Assembly: GCF_029626145.1 (NCBI RefSeq)
Contig: NZ_JARUBJ010000002.1
Span: 4,809,501 to 4,873,500, forward strand
Reading direction: 5' to 3'
Length of the DNA stretch: 64,000 nucleotides
From: Micromonospora sp. WMMD961
GTDB lineage: Bacteria; Actinomycetota; Actinomycetes; Mycobacteriales; Micromonosporaceae
The translations under genes and the position numbers were made by a program. The first letter of the stretch is position 1. Every line of letters begins with the position of its first letter. Of the stretch, positions 28,308 through 37,768 are shown one piece after another. The notes under the pieces are model-generated. The model ran no database searches. It saw only the letters and a list, made by a program, of their open reading frames with translations, and was not told the DNA's origin.

Positions 28308-29419
28308 AGGCTCCCCTCTTCCTCGTCGTCGCCATTGGCGCTGACGATGCGCACGGATGCCTCGCCGGCGGCGCGGACCGCGTCCACGACGGCGGCGGGG
28401 TCGAGCACCTCGGCGGCGTAGTGCACGCCGGGTGGGACGGCGCCCCGGTGCACGGCGACGGTCGCCAGGGCACCCACCAGGCCGGTCAGCCGGTAGCTGC
28501 TGGGCGTGCGCAGGACGACCCTCGCTTCGGAGGCCTGGCCGGCGCGCGACCCGCGCAGGGTGAACACCATCTGGTAGTACGGCTGCCGGCCGGCCAGGTC
28601 GACGGTGGCGGCACGGATCATCCGGTCGGCGAGCTGCTGCCGGTCGGCGCCTTCCCGGGCCGCTGCCGGCAACGCCGTGAGCAGCGCGCGTACGGCCGGA
28701 CCGGGGTACACGTTGAACCAGTCCAGCGTGGTCAGCCCGAGGGTGGCCGCGAGACGGCGGGTCTCGGCGCTGAGGAAGGGCTGCACCGCGACCGGGCCGG
28801 GGAACATCGGCACGACGACGTCCTCGGCCGGACGCAACGCCCGCGCGCGCGGGCCGCCGGCCCGCCAGGCCGCGTTCGCCTCCCCGTACGCCTCGCCGCC
28901 GGCCCCGCCGGTCTGCAGGGACAACAGCATGTCGACCGCGACGACCGGGGAGCAGTGCTCCACGCCGCCGACCCAGGCAGACAGCGCCTCGACCCGGTCG
29001 AACTCCGTCCCCGCCAGCCATCGCGGCAGCAGGTTGGACAGTCCGGGAAGGGTTCCGGCCGACAGCAGCACGGTGCGGTCACCGAGGTCGCGACCGTGCA
29101 GCGCCTCCCGGACCGGGTCGTCGCCGGCCACGTCGACACAGTGCGCCCCGGCGGCGAGCGCGGCCCGGGCCACCGTCTCCTTGAGTTCGTACGTCGGGCC
29201 GGCGCAGTTGAGCACGATCGTGCAGCCTGCGGTGAAGGCCGCCAGGGCGACGGGATCACGGACGTCCACCGGCACGGTCTCGGCCGGGACGTCGGCGGCC
29301 AGCTTCTCCAGGGGCGCGCGGCGACGGGCGCCGATCCGCAGCGGCCCGGCGCCGAGCCGGTGCAGGTGCACCACCGCCGCCGAGCCGACCGATCCGGTGG
29401 CCCCGAGCACCCCGATCAC
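28304..29419 (-). CDS. Saccharopine-dehydrogenase-like NAD(P)-binding reductase
   Basis: A 371-residue Rossmann protein with MIGVLGATGSVGSAAVVHLHRLG at the N-terminus and VLNCAGPTYELKETVARAALAAGAHCVDVAGD, typical of the saccharopine dehydrogenase-like family. The function in siderophore-type clusters is not established; it could reduce an imine, act on a heterocycle or have a structural role. It uses a GTG start that overlaps the NRPS-1 stop (GTGA) and its own stop overlaps the next GTG. This ordering, NRPS then two reductase-like genes, resembles what I recall of coelibactin clusters. Confidence 0.75.
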   Translation of the reverse strand: MIGVLGATGSVGSAAVVHLHRLGAGPLRIGARRRAPLEKLAADVPAETVPVDVRDPVALAAFTAGCTIVLNCAGPTYELKETVARAALAAGAHCVDVAGDDPVREALHGRDLGDRTVLLSAGTLPGLSNLLPRWLAGTEFDRVEALSAWVGGVEHCSPVVAVDMLLSLQTGGAGGEAYGEANAAWRAGGPRARALRPAEDVVVPMFPGPVAVQPFLSAETRRLAATLGLTTLDWFNVYPGPAVRALLTALPAAAREGADRQQLADRMIRAATVDLAGRQPYYQMVFTLRGSRAGQASEARVVLRTPSSYRLTGLVGALATVAVHRGAVPPGVHYAAEVLDPAAVVDAVRAAGEASVRIVSANGDDEEEGSL

Positions 29420-32400
29420 CGGGTCACCGCCCCGCCGGTGATCTCGGTGAGCAGTTTGACCACGCCGGGGGCGTGGGCGACGTCGACGCAGCTGAAGTGG
29501 TCGCCGGGGACGTCGATGACGCGCAGATCACCGAGGCACAGGTCGGACCAGTGCTGGGTGACCGCGTCGCGGCTGCCGGGGAACGGGTACGCGCCGCTGT
29601 GCCGCAGGAAGGTGATGTCCCCCGCGTAGGGCTCCGGGTCGTACCGGGTGATCGCGAAGACGCTCTGCCGGAACGTCCGGAACAGACGCATCATGTGGTC
29701 CGGTTCGTACATGCCGGCGGAGGCGGGAACGGCCTCGCACATCCGGGCCACCCGCTGCTCCCGGGGCACCTCGGCGAGGCTCCGGAACGCCTCCGCGACG
29801 CCGGCGTGCTCGCCGGTCAGCGCGGCGAAACCGCCGTCGCGCATCACCCCGGGACTGGCGGCCAGCACCGCGTCCCCGGCGCGGGCCACCGCCAGTTCGT
29901 CGGCGGGGAAGCCGAGATCCGCCGGGGCGATGCCCATCATGACGCTGAACGAGTACTCCGACAGGATCTCGTCGTCCAACCGGAAGCGAGGGCTGTGGCT
30001 GCTGATCGCGGTCAGCGTCGCCACGTTCGCGCCCGCCTCGGCGAGACCGCGGGCGACCTCGGTGGCGATCAGTCCGCCGAGGCAGTAGCCGACCAGGTGG
30101 AACTCACCGGCGCCGAGGTCGAGGAGAGCGCGTACGTAGTCGGCGGCGATGGTCTCGATCAGGCCCTCGGGGTCCGCGTCGAGGTAGTGCGGCAGGTGCG
30201 GCACCTCCAACCCGACCACCGTCCCGGTGCCGGCCGAGCGGCGTCGGATCTCGGTGATCAACGCCCGGTACGGCATGATCGTGCCGGTGCCGGCGTGCAC
30301 CAGAACGGTCACCGGGTCGCCGCCGGAGCCGTGCAGACGTACCACGGGCGAGGTGCGCACCGGCGCCTCGTCCTCCGGTCCGGCGCCGGTCGCGGTGGCG
30401 CCACGCAGGTAGGCCGCCAGCGCCGCGACGGTGGGCCGGCGCAGCATGTGCCGGAGCACCACCTCCCACTCCAGGGCGACCACGTCGGGCACCCGCTCGC
30501 GGAGCAGGCCCACCAGGCGGGCCACCAGCAGGGAGTCGCCGCCGAGGTCGAAGAAGTCGTCGTGGCGGCCGACGTACTGCCGGTCGAGCAGCTCGGCCCA
30601 GAGCGCGGCGATCTGCCGCTCCAGCGCGTCGGCGGGCTCGCTGGCGACCGCGGCGGCCTGCTCCCCGGCCCCGGCCGACGGCAGCAGTGAGCGCAGCCGC
30701 TTGCGGTCGACCTTCCCGTTGCCCGTCACCGGCAGCGCGTCGACGAGCTGCCACACGCTCGGCACCATGTACTCGGGCACCCGGGTGCCGGCGTGCCGGG
30801 CCAGCGCGGCCGGGGTCAGGACGGCCCGGTCGGTCTTGACCCGGGCGAGGAACAGTTGCTGCCCGGTCGGGTGCAGCGGCTCCCCGGGCTCGGGCAGGAC
30901 ACCCACCAGCGCGGTGCCGAGCAGTTCCCGCCACTGCGCCTCGGTGAGGAACGACTGGCCACCGTCGGCGCGGGCGTCGACGAACGGGCCGGCGGTGGCC
31001 TCCAGGAACTCCATCGACACCAGCAGTGCCGGGTCGTCGTCCCGGGTCTGCTCCATGACCAGCAGCCATCCGCCCGGCGCCAGCAGGCCGCGCAGGCGGT
31101 CCAGCGCGACGGCGGTGTCCGGCGCGGTGTGCAGGTGGTTGGGGCAGATCACCACGTCGGCGCTGTTCGGTGCCAGCCCCTGGGCGGTCAGGTCCTCGCG
31201 CAGGTCCAGCCGCGCGTACCGGATCCACGGATGGTGGGCGAACTGCTCGCGGGCCTCGGCGAGGAAGAACGTCGACGGATCGGTGAACAGATAGTCCGGG
31301 GTGAACTCGGCAAGCGCCGGGGCGAGGGCGGCGGTGGTGCCGGCGACGCCGCCGCCGACCTCGACGATCCGCAGCGGCTCGTCACCGCCGTGCCGCTCGG
31401 CCAGGGCACGCAGGGCCGCCGCCGCGGCCTCGTTGAGGTGGGCGACGGCCAGGTTGTCCCGGTAGGCGGCGGCCATCGCGTCCGCGCGGGCGCCGGGAAA
31501 CAGCAGCGCCCGTACGTCGACCGTGCCGGCGATCAGCTCGGGCAGCCGCTCGGCGCAGGTCCGGACCGCCTCGATCAGGTCGGTGCTGTACGCCACCCGC
31601 GCCTCCGCCTCGGCGAGCCGCCGCCACGCCTCCTCGATCCGGTCGGCCGGCAGCGACAGTGGACCGTGGTACACGCCGGTGCCCGGATCAGCGCGGAGGT
31701 GCCCGGCGCGGGCCAGCGCCGCCAGCCATCGACGCACGACGGGCCGGGTGGTCGCGGTCGCGGACAGGGCTTCGGACACCTCCTCCGCGCGGTACGCGCG
31801 GCCGTCGGTGAACAGCCCGGCGTCCCGCAGCGTGCGGGTCATCACCGCGTAACCGACGTCAGCCAGGGCCTGCTGGAACGTCGCCAGCGCGGGCCGGTCG
31901 ACCCCGGCCTGCGCGGCCCGGGAGACCGCCGCCGCGGCGGCGCCGACCTCCCCGGCCTCGGCGGCGGCGATCGGGTCGGTCTCGACGACGGCCGGCTCCA
32001 CGAAGGCGGCGAGGCGCTTCCCGGCCGGGTGGTCCGCGTCGACCAGCACGGCGGCGTGCGCCACCCCGGGATGCAGCTGGACTGCGCTCTCCACCTCGGC
32101 CAACTCGATCCGGTATCCGCGGATCTTCACCTGGTCGTCCTCGCGGCCGAGGAACTCGATCGTCCCGTCCGGCCGGTACCGACCCAGGTCACCGGTGCGG
32201 TACAGGCGCTCGCCGGTCATCGGGTGGCTGGGGAAGCGGGCGGCGGAGCGTTCCGGGTCACGGTGGTAGCCGAGTGCGACTCCGGCGCCGCCGATGTACA
32301 GCTCCCCGGCGGTCCAGTCGGGACGGTCGCGCATCCGGTCGTCGAGCACGTGGAAGCTCTGGTTGGTCAGCGGGGTGCCGTACGGGATGCTGGGCCGGTG

Positions 32401-34896
32401 CGGGTCGACCCGGTCGATCGGATGCCAGATCGACCAGATGGCTCCCTCGGTGGCACCGCCGAGACTGACCACCCGCAGCGCCGGCAGCAGGGCGCGGATC
32501 GCGTCGGGCAGGGTGACCGGGATCCAGTCTCCAGAGAGCATCGCCAGGCGGAGCGCGTCCGGGCGCACGCTCGGCACGGCGCGCAGGTAGTCGTGCAGCA
32601 TCTGCAACTGGCCGGGCACCGAGTTCCACACGGTCACGGCGTGCCGGCCCACCAGGTCCGCCCAGTGTGACGGGTCGCCGCGTCGGTCGGCGTCCGGCAG
32701 CACCAGTCGGCCGCCGACGGCGAGCAGGCCGAAGATGTCGTAGACCGAAAGGTCGAAGCCGAGGCCGGCGAGGCCGAGGACGGCGTCGTCGGGGCCGACG
32801 GCGAAGCGGCGGTTGACGTCGTCGACGGTGTTGCGGGCGGCCCGGTGACTGATCATGACGCCCTTGGGGGATCCGGTGGACCCGGACGTGTAGATGACGT
32901 AGGCGAGGTCGTCCGGAGCTGCCCCCGACGCTGGCACGTCGAGCGCGTCGGCCGGGGCGAGGCTGTCCACGGTGAGGTGGGTGACGCCGACCAGCCGCCG
33001 GACGCCGCCGGCGAGCCAGGACTGGGTGAGCACCGTGCGGACGCCCGCGTCGGTGAGGATGGCGTCGCGGCGGGCGGGGGGTTGCGCGGTGTCGACCGGC
33101 AGGTACGCACCACCGGCGCACAGCACGCCGAGGACCGCCACCACCTGCTCCCAGCCCTTGTCCATGAACACGGCCACCGGCTCGGCCGGGCGCAGGCCAC
33201 CGGCGCGGAGGTGGTCGGCGACCGCGCCGGCACGGCGGAGCAGCTCGCCGTAGGTCAGCCGGACGTCACCGGCGACCACCGCGATCCGCTCGGGCGTGCG
33301 TCGGGCCTGGGCGACGACCTCCTCGTGCAGCAGGCCGTCCGGCAGCGGCCCAGCGGTGTCGTTGGCCCGGCGGCGGCGCTCGAGCTGGGCGGCCGGCAGC
33401 TGGACCGGCCCGGGCACGTCCCAGTCGCGGTCGCCGGCGGCGAGGCGGCCGACCAGGTCGGTCCAGGCCGCGAACGCGTCGTCGGCCAGGCCGTCCGGGA
33501 GCACGTCCTCGCGGACGTCCCAGGACAGGGCGAGCCCTCCCGCGCGCGGCATCACCTGACAGTCGATCCATACCTGCGGGGTCTGGCTGATGGCGTACCC
33601 GACCGTGCCGAGGTCGGGGCCGTCCGGATCGTCGGCCGGGGCGTCGAGGGTGCTGGTGAACACGACCGGCAGCAGCGGTCGGGCGCCGGTGCGTCGGGCC
33701 AGTTCGCCGAGTACCTCGCCGCCGGTGAACAGCCCGTGCGACAGGTCCTCGAGCAGGCGGGCGCTGAGCCCCGCCGTGCGTGCCTGGAACGGCTCGGGCT
33801 CGGCGAGGTCGACGGCGAGCGGTTCGACCACGGTGAAGTCGCCGACCAGCCGGTCCACGTCGGGGTGCAGGGGAAGTCGCTGGAAGGTGGGGACGGTGAG
33901 GGTGAACCGCGGCGACCGGCTCCATCGGCCGATCACCTCGGCGTACGCGGTGAGCAGCGCGGCGGAGGCGGTGACCTGGCGCCGGGCCGCCCGGTCGCGC
34001 AGCCCGGCCCACGTCGGTGCGTCGAGGACGTGTTCCAGGCGGCGGAAGCGGACCGGACCGGTGACCTCGCCGGTGCCGGTCACCGGCAGGTCGGGCGCCG
34101 GCGGCAGGTCGTCGAGGCGGCCGAGCCAGTAGTCACGGTCGCGGGCGTACCGGGCCGTCTCGGTGACCCGACGTCGTCCGATGACGTAGTCGCGGAAGCT
34201 GATCTCCGGCGTGGCCGGTTCGCTCGTGGGGTCGGCGTAGCAGCGGTCGAACTCGCTCATCAACAGTTGCACGCTGGCGTAGTCGACGATGAGCAGGTCG
34301 AGGGAGAGATGCAGGACCGCGCCCCGGTCCGCACGGGTGAGGTGCAGCGCGAACAACGGCCACCGGTCGGTCCGCGCGACCCGGTGCGACATCCGGTCGC
34401 GGACGGCACGCAGGTGTCCGTCGAGCGCGGCGTCCTGCCCACGTAGGTCGGTGACCGGGATCGGGTGTTCCGGCGGGTCGGCGAGGACCACCTGGTAGCC
34501 GTCGGGGTGCACGACGGCGCGCAGCATGTCGTGCCGGGCGACCATCCGGTCCCAGGTGGACTGCACCCGTCGCGGGTCGAGGTCGGGGTACTCGTACTCG
34601 ACGTAGGCGTGACAGGCGACGCCACCGTACTCGTAGTGCGGTCCCCGGCCGACGAGGTAGGCGGCCTGGAGGTCGGTCAGCGGGAACGGTTCGTGCCGCC
34701 CCGCCGAATCGGGGCTCAGCCGGACGTCCTCGGCTTGGCGCAGCCGCTCGACGATCGCGGCGCGGTGGGCCCGCACGGCCGCTCGGCGGTCCTCTGTGAA
34801 CACACCCTTGGGGGCGCGGAAGCGCAGCTCGTCACGCTCCAGCCAGAGGGTAACGCCGGCGGCGTCGAGGTCGGTGATCAGGTCGTCGACATCCAT
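29416..34896 (-). CDS. NRPS-1: docking-Cy-A(MT)-PCP-TE (last module, PchF-like)
   Basis: An 1826-residue terminal NRPS. Residues 1-55 form a TubC-like N-terminal docking domain (LITDLDAAGVTLWLERDELRF). A heterocyclisation domain (about 65-480) has the DxxxxD motif at Asp200-Asp205 (DLLIVD). The adenylation domain has its P-loop TSGSTGSPKG from residue 670; the pocket residues visible (FDLSVY, VWNSVP, LSGDW, LGGATEG) match cysteine activation. A methyltransferase with EVGGGVAGTT (Glu1179) is inserted late in the A domain, as in PchF. The PCP serine is Ser1455 (LGGDSLL). The final thioesterase has GYCLGG, so its nucleophile is Cys1605, with His1800 in PGDHFSC. ATG 34896 is preceded by GGGAG. 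It starts the large minus-strand operon. Confidence 0.95.
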   Translation of the reverse strand: MDVDDLITDLDAAGVTLWLERDELRFRAPKGVFTEDRRAAVRAHRAAIVERLRQAEDVRLSPDSAGRHEPFPLTDLQAAYLVGRGPHYEYGGVACHAYVEYEYPDLDPRRVQSTWDRMVARHDMLRAVVHPDGYQVVLADPPEHPIPVTDLRGQDAALDGHLRAVRDRMSHRVARTDRWPLFALHLTRADRGAVLHLSLDLLIVDYASVQLLMSEFDRCYADPTSEPATPEISFRDYVIGRRRVTETARYARDRDYWLGRLDDLPPAPDLPVTGTGEVTGPVRFRRLEHVLDAPTWAGLRDRAARRQVTASAALLTAYAEVIGRWSRSPRFTLTVPTFQRLPLHPDVDRLVGDFTVVEPLAVDLAEPEPFQARTAGLSARLLEDLSHGLFTGGEVLGELARRTGARPLLPVVFTSTLDAPADDPDGPDLGTVGYAISQTPQVWIDCQVMPRAGGLALSWDVREDVLPDGLADDAFAAWTDLVGRLAAGDRDWDVPGPVQLPAAQLERRRRANDTAGPLPDGLLHEEVVAQARRTPERIAVVAGDVRLTYGELLRRAGAVADHLRAGGLRPAEPVAVFMDKGWEQVVAVLGVLCAGGAYLPVDTAQPPARRDAILTDAGVRTVLTQSWLAGGVRRLVGVTHLTVDSLAPADALDVPASGAAPDDLAYVIYTSGSTGSPKGVMISHRAARNTVDDVNRRFAVGPDDAVLGLAGLGFDLSVYDIFGLLAVGGRLVLPDADRRGDPSHWADLVGRHAVTVWNSVPGQLQMLHDYLRAVPSVRPDALRLAMLSGDWIPVTLPDAIRALLPALRVVSLGGATEGAIWSIWHPIDRVDPHRPSIPYGTPLTNQSFHVLDDRMRDRPDWTAGELYIGGAGVALGYHRDPERSAARFPSHPMTGERLYRTGDLGRYRPDGTIEFLGREDDQVKIRGYRIELAEVESAVQLHPGVAHAAVLVDADHPAGKRLAAFVEPAVVETDPIAAAEAGEVGAAAAAVSRAAQAGVDRPALATFQQALADVGYAVMTRTLRDAGLFTDGRAYRAEEVSEALSATATTRPVVRRWLAALARAGHLRADPGTGVYHGPLSLPADRIEEAWRRLAEAEARVAYSTDLIEAVRTCAERLPELIAGTVDVRALLFPGARADAMAAAYRDNLAVAHLNEAAAAALRALAERHGGDEPLRIVEVGGGVAGTTAALAPALAEFTPDYLFTDPSTFFLAEAREQFAHHPWIRYARLDLREDLTAQGLAPNSADVVICPNHLHTAPDTAVALDRLRGLLAPGGWLLVMEQTRDDDPALLVSMEFLEATAGPFVDARADGGQSFLTEAQWRELLGTALVGVLPEPGEPLHPTGQQLFLARVKTDRAVLTPAALARHAGTRVPEYMVPSVWQLVDALPVTGNGKVDRKRLRSLLPSAGAGEQAAAVASEPADALERQIAALWAELLDRQYVGRHDDFFDLGGDSLLVARLVGLLRERVPDVVALEWEVVLRHMLRRPTVAALAAYLRGATATGAGPEDEAPVRTSPVVRLHGSGGDPVTVLVHAGTGTIMPYRALITEIRRRSAGTGTVVGLEVPHLPHYLDADPEGLIETIAADYVRALLDLGAGEFHLVGYCLGGLIATEVARGLAEAGANVATLTAISSHSPRFRLDDEILSEYSFSVMMGIAPADLGFPADELAVARAGDAVLAASPGVMRDGGFAALTGEHAGVAEAFRSLAEVPREQRVARMCEAVPASAGMYEPDHMMRLFRTFRQSVFAITRYDPEPYAGDITFLRHSGAYPFPGSRDAVTQHWSDLCLGDLRVIDVPGDHFSCVDVAHAPGVVKLLTEITGGAVTR

Positions 34897-34927
34897 CAAG
34901 CCGTGCTCCCACCCGGTCGAACGGTAT

Positions 34928-34942
34928 TGAAAACGAATTTCA
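34928..34942. promoter_or_regulatory. Zur-like box between NRPS-1 and the AMP ligase
   Basis: TGAAAACGAATTTCA; its reverse complement matches the actinobacterial Zur box core TGAAAATCATTTTCA (as I recall it) at 13 of 15 positions. It lies 32 bases before the NRPS-1 start and 57 before the AMP-ligase start, in a 102-base divergent region. On the plus strand it overlaps a -35-like TTGAAA (34927-34932) that is 17 bases from a weak -10 TAAAGA (34950-34955). One repressor dimer could therefore silence both directions. Confidence 0.65.
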
Positions 34943-34998
34943 TATGCGGTAAAGATAGCAAAGCACGTCGCCAGGGAACAGACCAGAAGGGATCACAC

Positions 34999-36648
34999 AT
35001 GACCCAGCTGCACCGTCCGGAGTGGACCGGATGGTCCGAGACCGACGCCGAGCGGTACCGATCGTCCGGGTACTGGGCCGGCGTCGCCTTCGGCGACCTG
35101 CTGCGCGAGTGGGCCACCAGGCACGCCGGGCGCACCGCACTTGTCGACGGCGAGCGGCGCTGGACCTACCGGCAGCTCGACGACGCCGTCGACCGGGCGT
35201 GCGCCGGGCTGCGGCGGCTCGGGCTGCGCCGCGGCGACCGGGTCGTCGTGCAGTTGCCCAACCGGGCCGAGTTCGTCGAGGTGTGGTTCGCCCTGCAGCG
35301 TCTGGGAGCGGTGCCGGTGCACGCCATGCCCGGCCACCGATACGCCGAGATCGCCCACCTCACGGCGCTGTCCGGGGCGGCCGGCTACGTGGTCGCCGAC
35401 CGCCACCTCGGGTTCGACTACCGGGCTCTCGCCGCGCGGATCCGGGCCGAGCGGCGCGACCTCGACGAGCCACTCGAACACGTAATCGTGGTGGGGGACC
35501 CCGGAGACAGTGGCTTCACCGCCTATCAGGACCTGACGGAAACGGTGACCGCACCTGGCAGCGGCGATCGCCCGGCGGCTGGTGACCTCGCCCTGCTGCT
35601 GCTCTCCGGCGGAACCACCGGCCTGCCGAAACTGATCCCCCGCACGCACGACGACTACGCCTACAACGCCCGCGCCGGGGCGCAGGTGTGCGGGCTGACG
35701 CCGGAAGACGTCTATCTCGCGGTCCTGCCGATCGCCTTCAACTTCACGTTCGCCTGCCCGGGAGTGCTCGGCACGCTGATGTCGGGCGGGACCGTGGTGA
35801 TCGCTCCGAATCCCAGCCCGGCCACCGCGTTCCGGCTCATCGCCCGTGAGCGGGTCACCTTCACCGCGATCAACCCACCGCTGGTGCCGCACTGGTTCGC
35901 CGAGCACGCCGACAGCCGACCCGACCTGTCCAGCCTGCGTTTCGTCCAGGTCGGCAGCGCCCGACTGGCCGACGACCTGGCCCGCCGGTTCACCCCCACC
36001 CTTCAGGTGGCGGTACAGCAGGTCTACGGCATGGCGGAGGGGCTGATCAACTACACCCGCCTCGACGACCCGGCCGACCTGATCTGCACCACCCAGGGTC
36101 GCCCGTGCTCGCCCGCGGACGAGGTGCGGGTGGTCGACCCGCTCGACGGCAGCGCGGTCGACGAGGGCGACGCCGGCGAGTTGCTCACCCGCGGGCCGTA
36201 CACGCTGCGTGGCTACTACCGGGCCGACGCCGCCGCCGAGGCATCGTTCACCCCGGACGGCTTCTACCGCACCGGCGACCTGGTCCGCCGGCTGCCGTCC
36301 GGGCACCTCAACGTCGTGGGACGGGTCAAGGACCAGATCAACCGCGGTGGCGAGAAGATCGCCGCGACCGAGGTGGAGGGTCATCTGCTCGCTCATCCGC
36401 TGGTCCGGCAGGCGGCCCTGGTCGGCGTTCCCGACGCGCAGTGGGGCGAGGCGCCGGTCGCGGTGCTGGTCTGCCCGGACGACCGGCCGTCCCTGGCCGA
36501 CCTCACCGGCTTCCTGCGGGGGCGCGGGCTCGCCGCGTACAAGCTTCCGGACCGGATCCGCTTCGAGACGGCGATGCCGCTCACCGCAGTCGGCAAGATC
36601 GACAAGAAGGTGCTCGCGACCCGGATCACCAGCGGTCCGGATGCATGA
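34999..36648 (+). CDS. Aryl/heteroaryl-AMP ligase for the NRPS starter
   Basis: A 549-residue stand-alone adenylation enzyme of the EntE/DhbE/YbtE/VisB group. The P-loop is LLSGGTTGLPKLIPRTHDDY (from Ser203) and the C-terminal hinge and lysine regions are INRGGEKIAATEVE and AVGKIDKK. It activates an aromatic acid and loads the ArCP at the start of NRPS-2. Where DHB and salicylate ligases have the pocket sequence AHN, this protein has AFN (Phe247-Asn248 in IAFNFTFACPG). The usual His is missing, which argues for a different acid; 3-hydroxypicolinate fits the neighbouring genes. AAGGGA lies 8 bases before the ATG. The last 23 bases overlap, antisense, the oxidase gene. Confidence 0.9.
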   Translation: MTQLHRPEWTGWSETDAERYRSSGYWAGVAFGDLLREWATRHAGRTALVDGERRWTYRQLDDAVDRACAGLRRLGLRRGDRVVVQLPNRAEFVEVWFALQRLGAVPVHAMPGHRYAEIAHLTALSGAAGYVVADRHLGFDYRALAARIRAERRDLDEPLEHVIVVGDPGDSGFTAYQDLTETVTAPGSGDRPAAGDLALLLLSGGTTGLPKLIPRTHDDYAYNARAGAQVCGLTPEDVYLAVLPIAFNFTFACPGVLGTLMSGGTVVIAPNPSPATAFRLIARERVTFTAINPPLVPHWFAEHADSRPDLSSLRFVQVGSARLADDLARRFTPTLQVAVQQVYGMAEGLINYTRLDDPADLICTTQGRPCSPADEVRVVDPLDGSAVDEGDAGELLTRGPYTLRGYYRADAAAEASFTPDGFYRTGDLVRRLPSGHLNVVGRVKDQINRGGEKIAATEVEGHLLAHPLVRQAALVGVPDAQWGEAPVAVLVCPDDRPSLADLTGFLRGRGLAAYKLPDRIRFETAMPLTAVGKIDKKVLATRITSGPDA

Positions 36649-37768
36649 AGGCGACCGGTACCCGGGGCGCACGTCGCCTGACCAGGTCCGCGACCACCTC
36701 CCCGACGCCGGCCGCGTGCTTGAAGCCGTGGCCACTGTCCCCGCCCGCCACCACCAGCCGAGGGTCGCGGCCCGGCCGGCCCAGCAGGAACTGCCGGTCC
36801 GGGGTCAGCGGGTACATGCAGACCGCCGCCCGCGACGGCTCCGGTGCCAACCCCGGAAGCGCCACGGCGAGCCGGTCGGTTAGCTCCCGCCAGTCGGCCG
36901 GAGTCACCCGTCGGTCGTCACCGTCGGGATCCATCGTGCGCATCGCGGTTCCCACGTCCTCCAGACCGAGCTTCAGCTCGCCACCGGTGTGCGCGCCGTG
37001 TCCCCACAGACAGGCACCGTCGTCCAGCTCACGGATGAACACCGGCACAGCGGCCAGGTCGTACCCGGTCGCGCTCGGATCGGCGGGTCGAAACCAGGTG
37101 ATCGGCACCCGCAGCACCCGTACCGCCAGCCCCGGCACCAGCCCGGGCAGCCAGGCTCCGGCCGCGACAACCACCTGGCGTACGGCGATCCGGTCCGTCG
37201 TGGTGTGCACGAACGCGCCGCCGTCGACCAGCTCGATCGTCAACACCCGCGTGCCGGTCCGTACCTGGGCGCCCAGTTCCGCGGCGACCCGGACGGCGGC
37301 CCGCACCGCCGCCTCCGGCGGGATCAGCCCGGCGGCCGGCTCCCACACCGCCACATGGTGCGCGGCCAGGCCGGCGTGCCGGGGCAGCCGGGCCCCGAGC
37401 GTGGCCGCGTCCCACACCTCGACCGCGAGGTCGTGCTGCCGGGCCGCGGCGAGCGTGCCCGCCACCACGTGCCCGTCCCGCGGGCCGATCAGCACCCCGC
37501 CGGTCGGGGCGAACAGCGTCTCACCGGCGCGCGCCGACAACTCCTGCCAGAGCTGCCCGGAGCGCCGCGCCAGCGGCACCAGGTCCGGGTGCTCGAGACA
37601 GGCCGTACGGAACATGCGGGTGCCGCCGTGCGAGGAGCCGTACCCGTGGCCCGGCTCGTACCGGTCGAGCCCGATCACGCTGACGCCCGCCTCCGCCAGT
37701 TGCCAGAGTGACGCCGCACCGAACGCGCCCAGCCCGACGACAGCGACCTCAGCGTCCGGTGAGCGCAT
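36626..37768 (-). CDS. FAD-dependent amine oxidase of the sarcosine oxidase/NikD type
   Basis: A 380-residue flavoprotein. Landmarks are the dinucleotide fold VAVVGLGAFGAAS (residues 8-20), the monomeric sarcosine-oxidase motif SSHGGTRMFRTA, a cysteine at 317 in VCMYPLTPD in the position that covalently holds FAD in MSOX and NikD, and the late GGDSGHGFKHAAGVGE. NikD oxidises piperideine-2-carboxylate, made from lysine, to picolinate. With the aminotransferase and LLM genes next door, the same reaction is the best proposal; an N-methyl-amino-acid oxidase is the alternative. ATG 37768 lies inside the LLM gene end (20-base overlap), showing coupling with that gene. Confidence 0.82.
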   Translation of the reverse strand: MRSPDAEVAVVGLGAFGAASLWQLAEAGVSVIGLDRYEPGHGYGSSHGGTRMFRTACLEHPDLVPLARRSGQLWQELSARAGETLFAPTGGVLIGPRDGHVVAGTLAAARQHDLAVEVWDAATLGARLPRHAGLAAHHVAVWEPAAGLIPPEAAVRAAVRVAAELGAQVRTGTRVLTIELVDGGAFVHTTTDRIAVRQVVVAAGAWLPGLVPGLAVRVLRVPITWFRPADPSATGYDLAAVPVFIRELDDGACLWGHGAHTGGELKLGLEDVGTAMRTMDPDGDDRRVTPADWRELTDRLAVALPGLAPEPSRAAVCMYPLTPDRQFLLGRPGRDPRLVVAGGDSGHGFKHAAGVGEVVADLVRRRAPRVPVAFMHPDRW

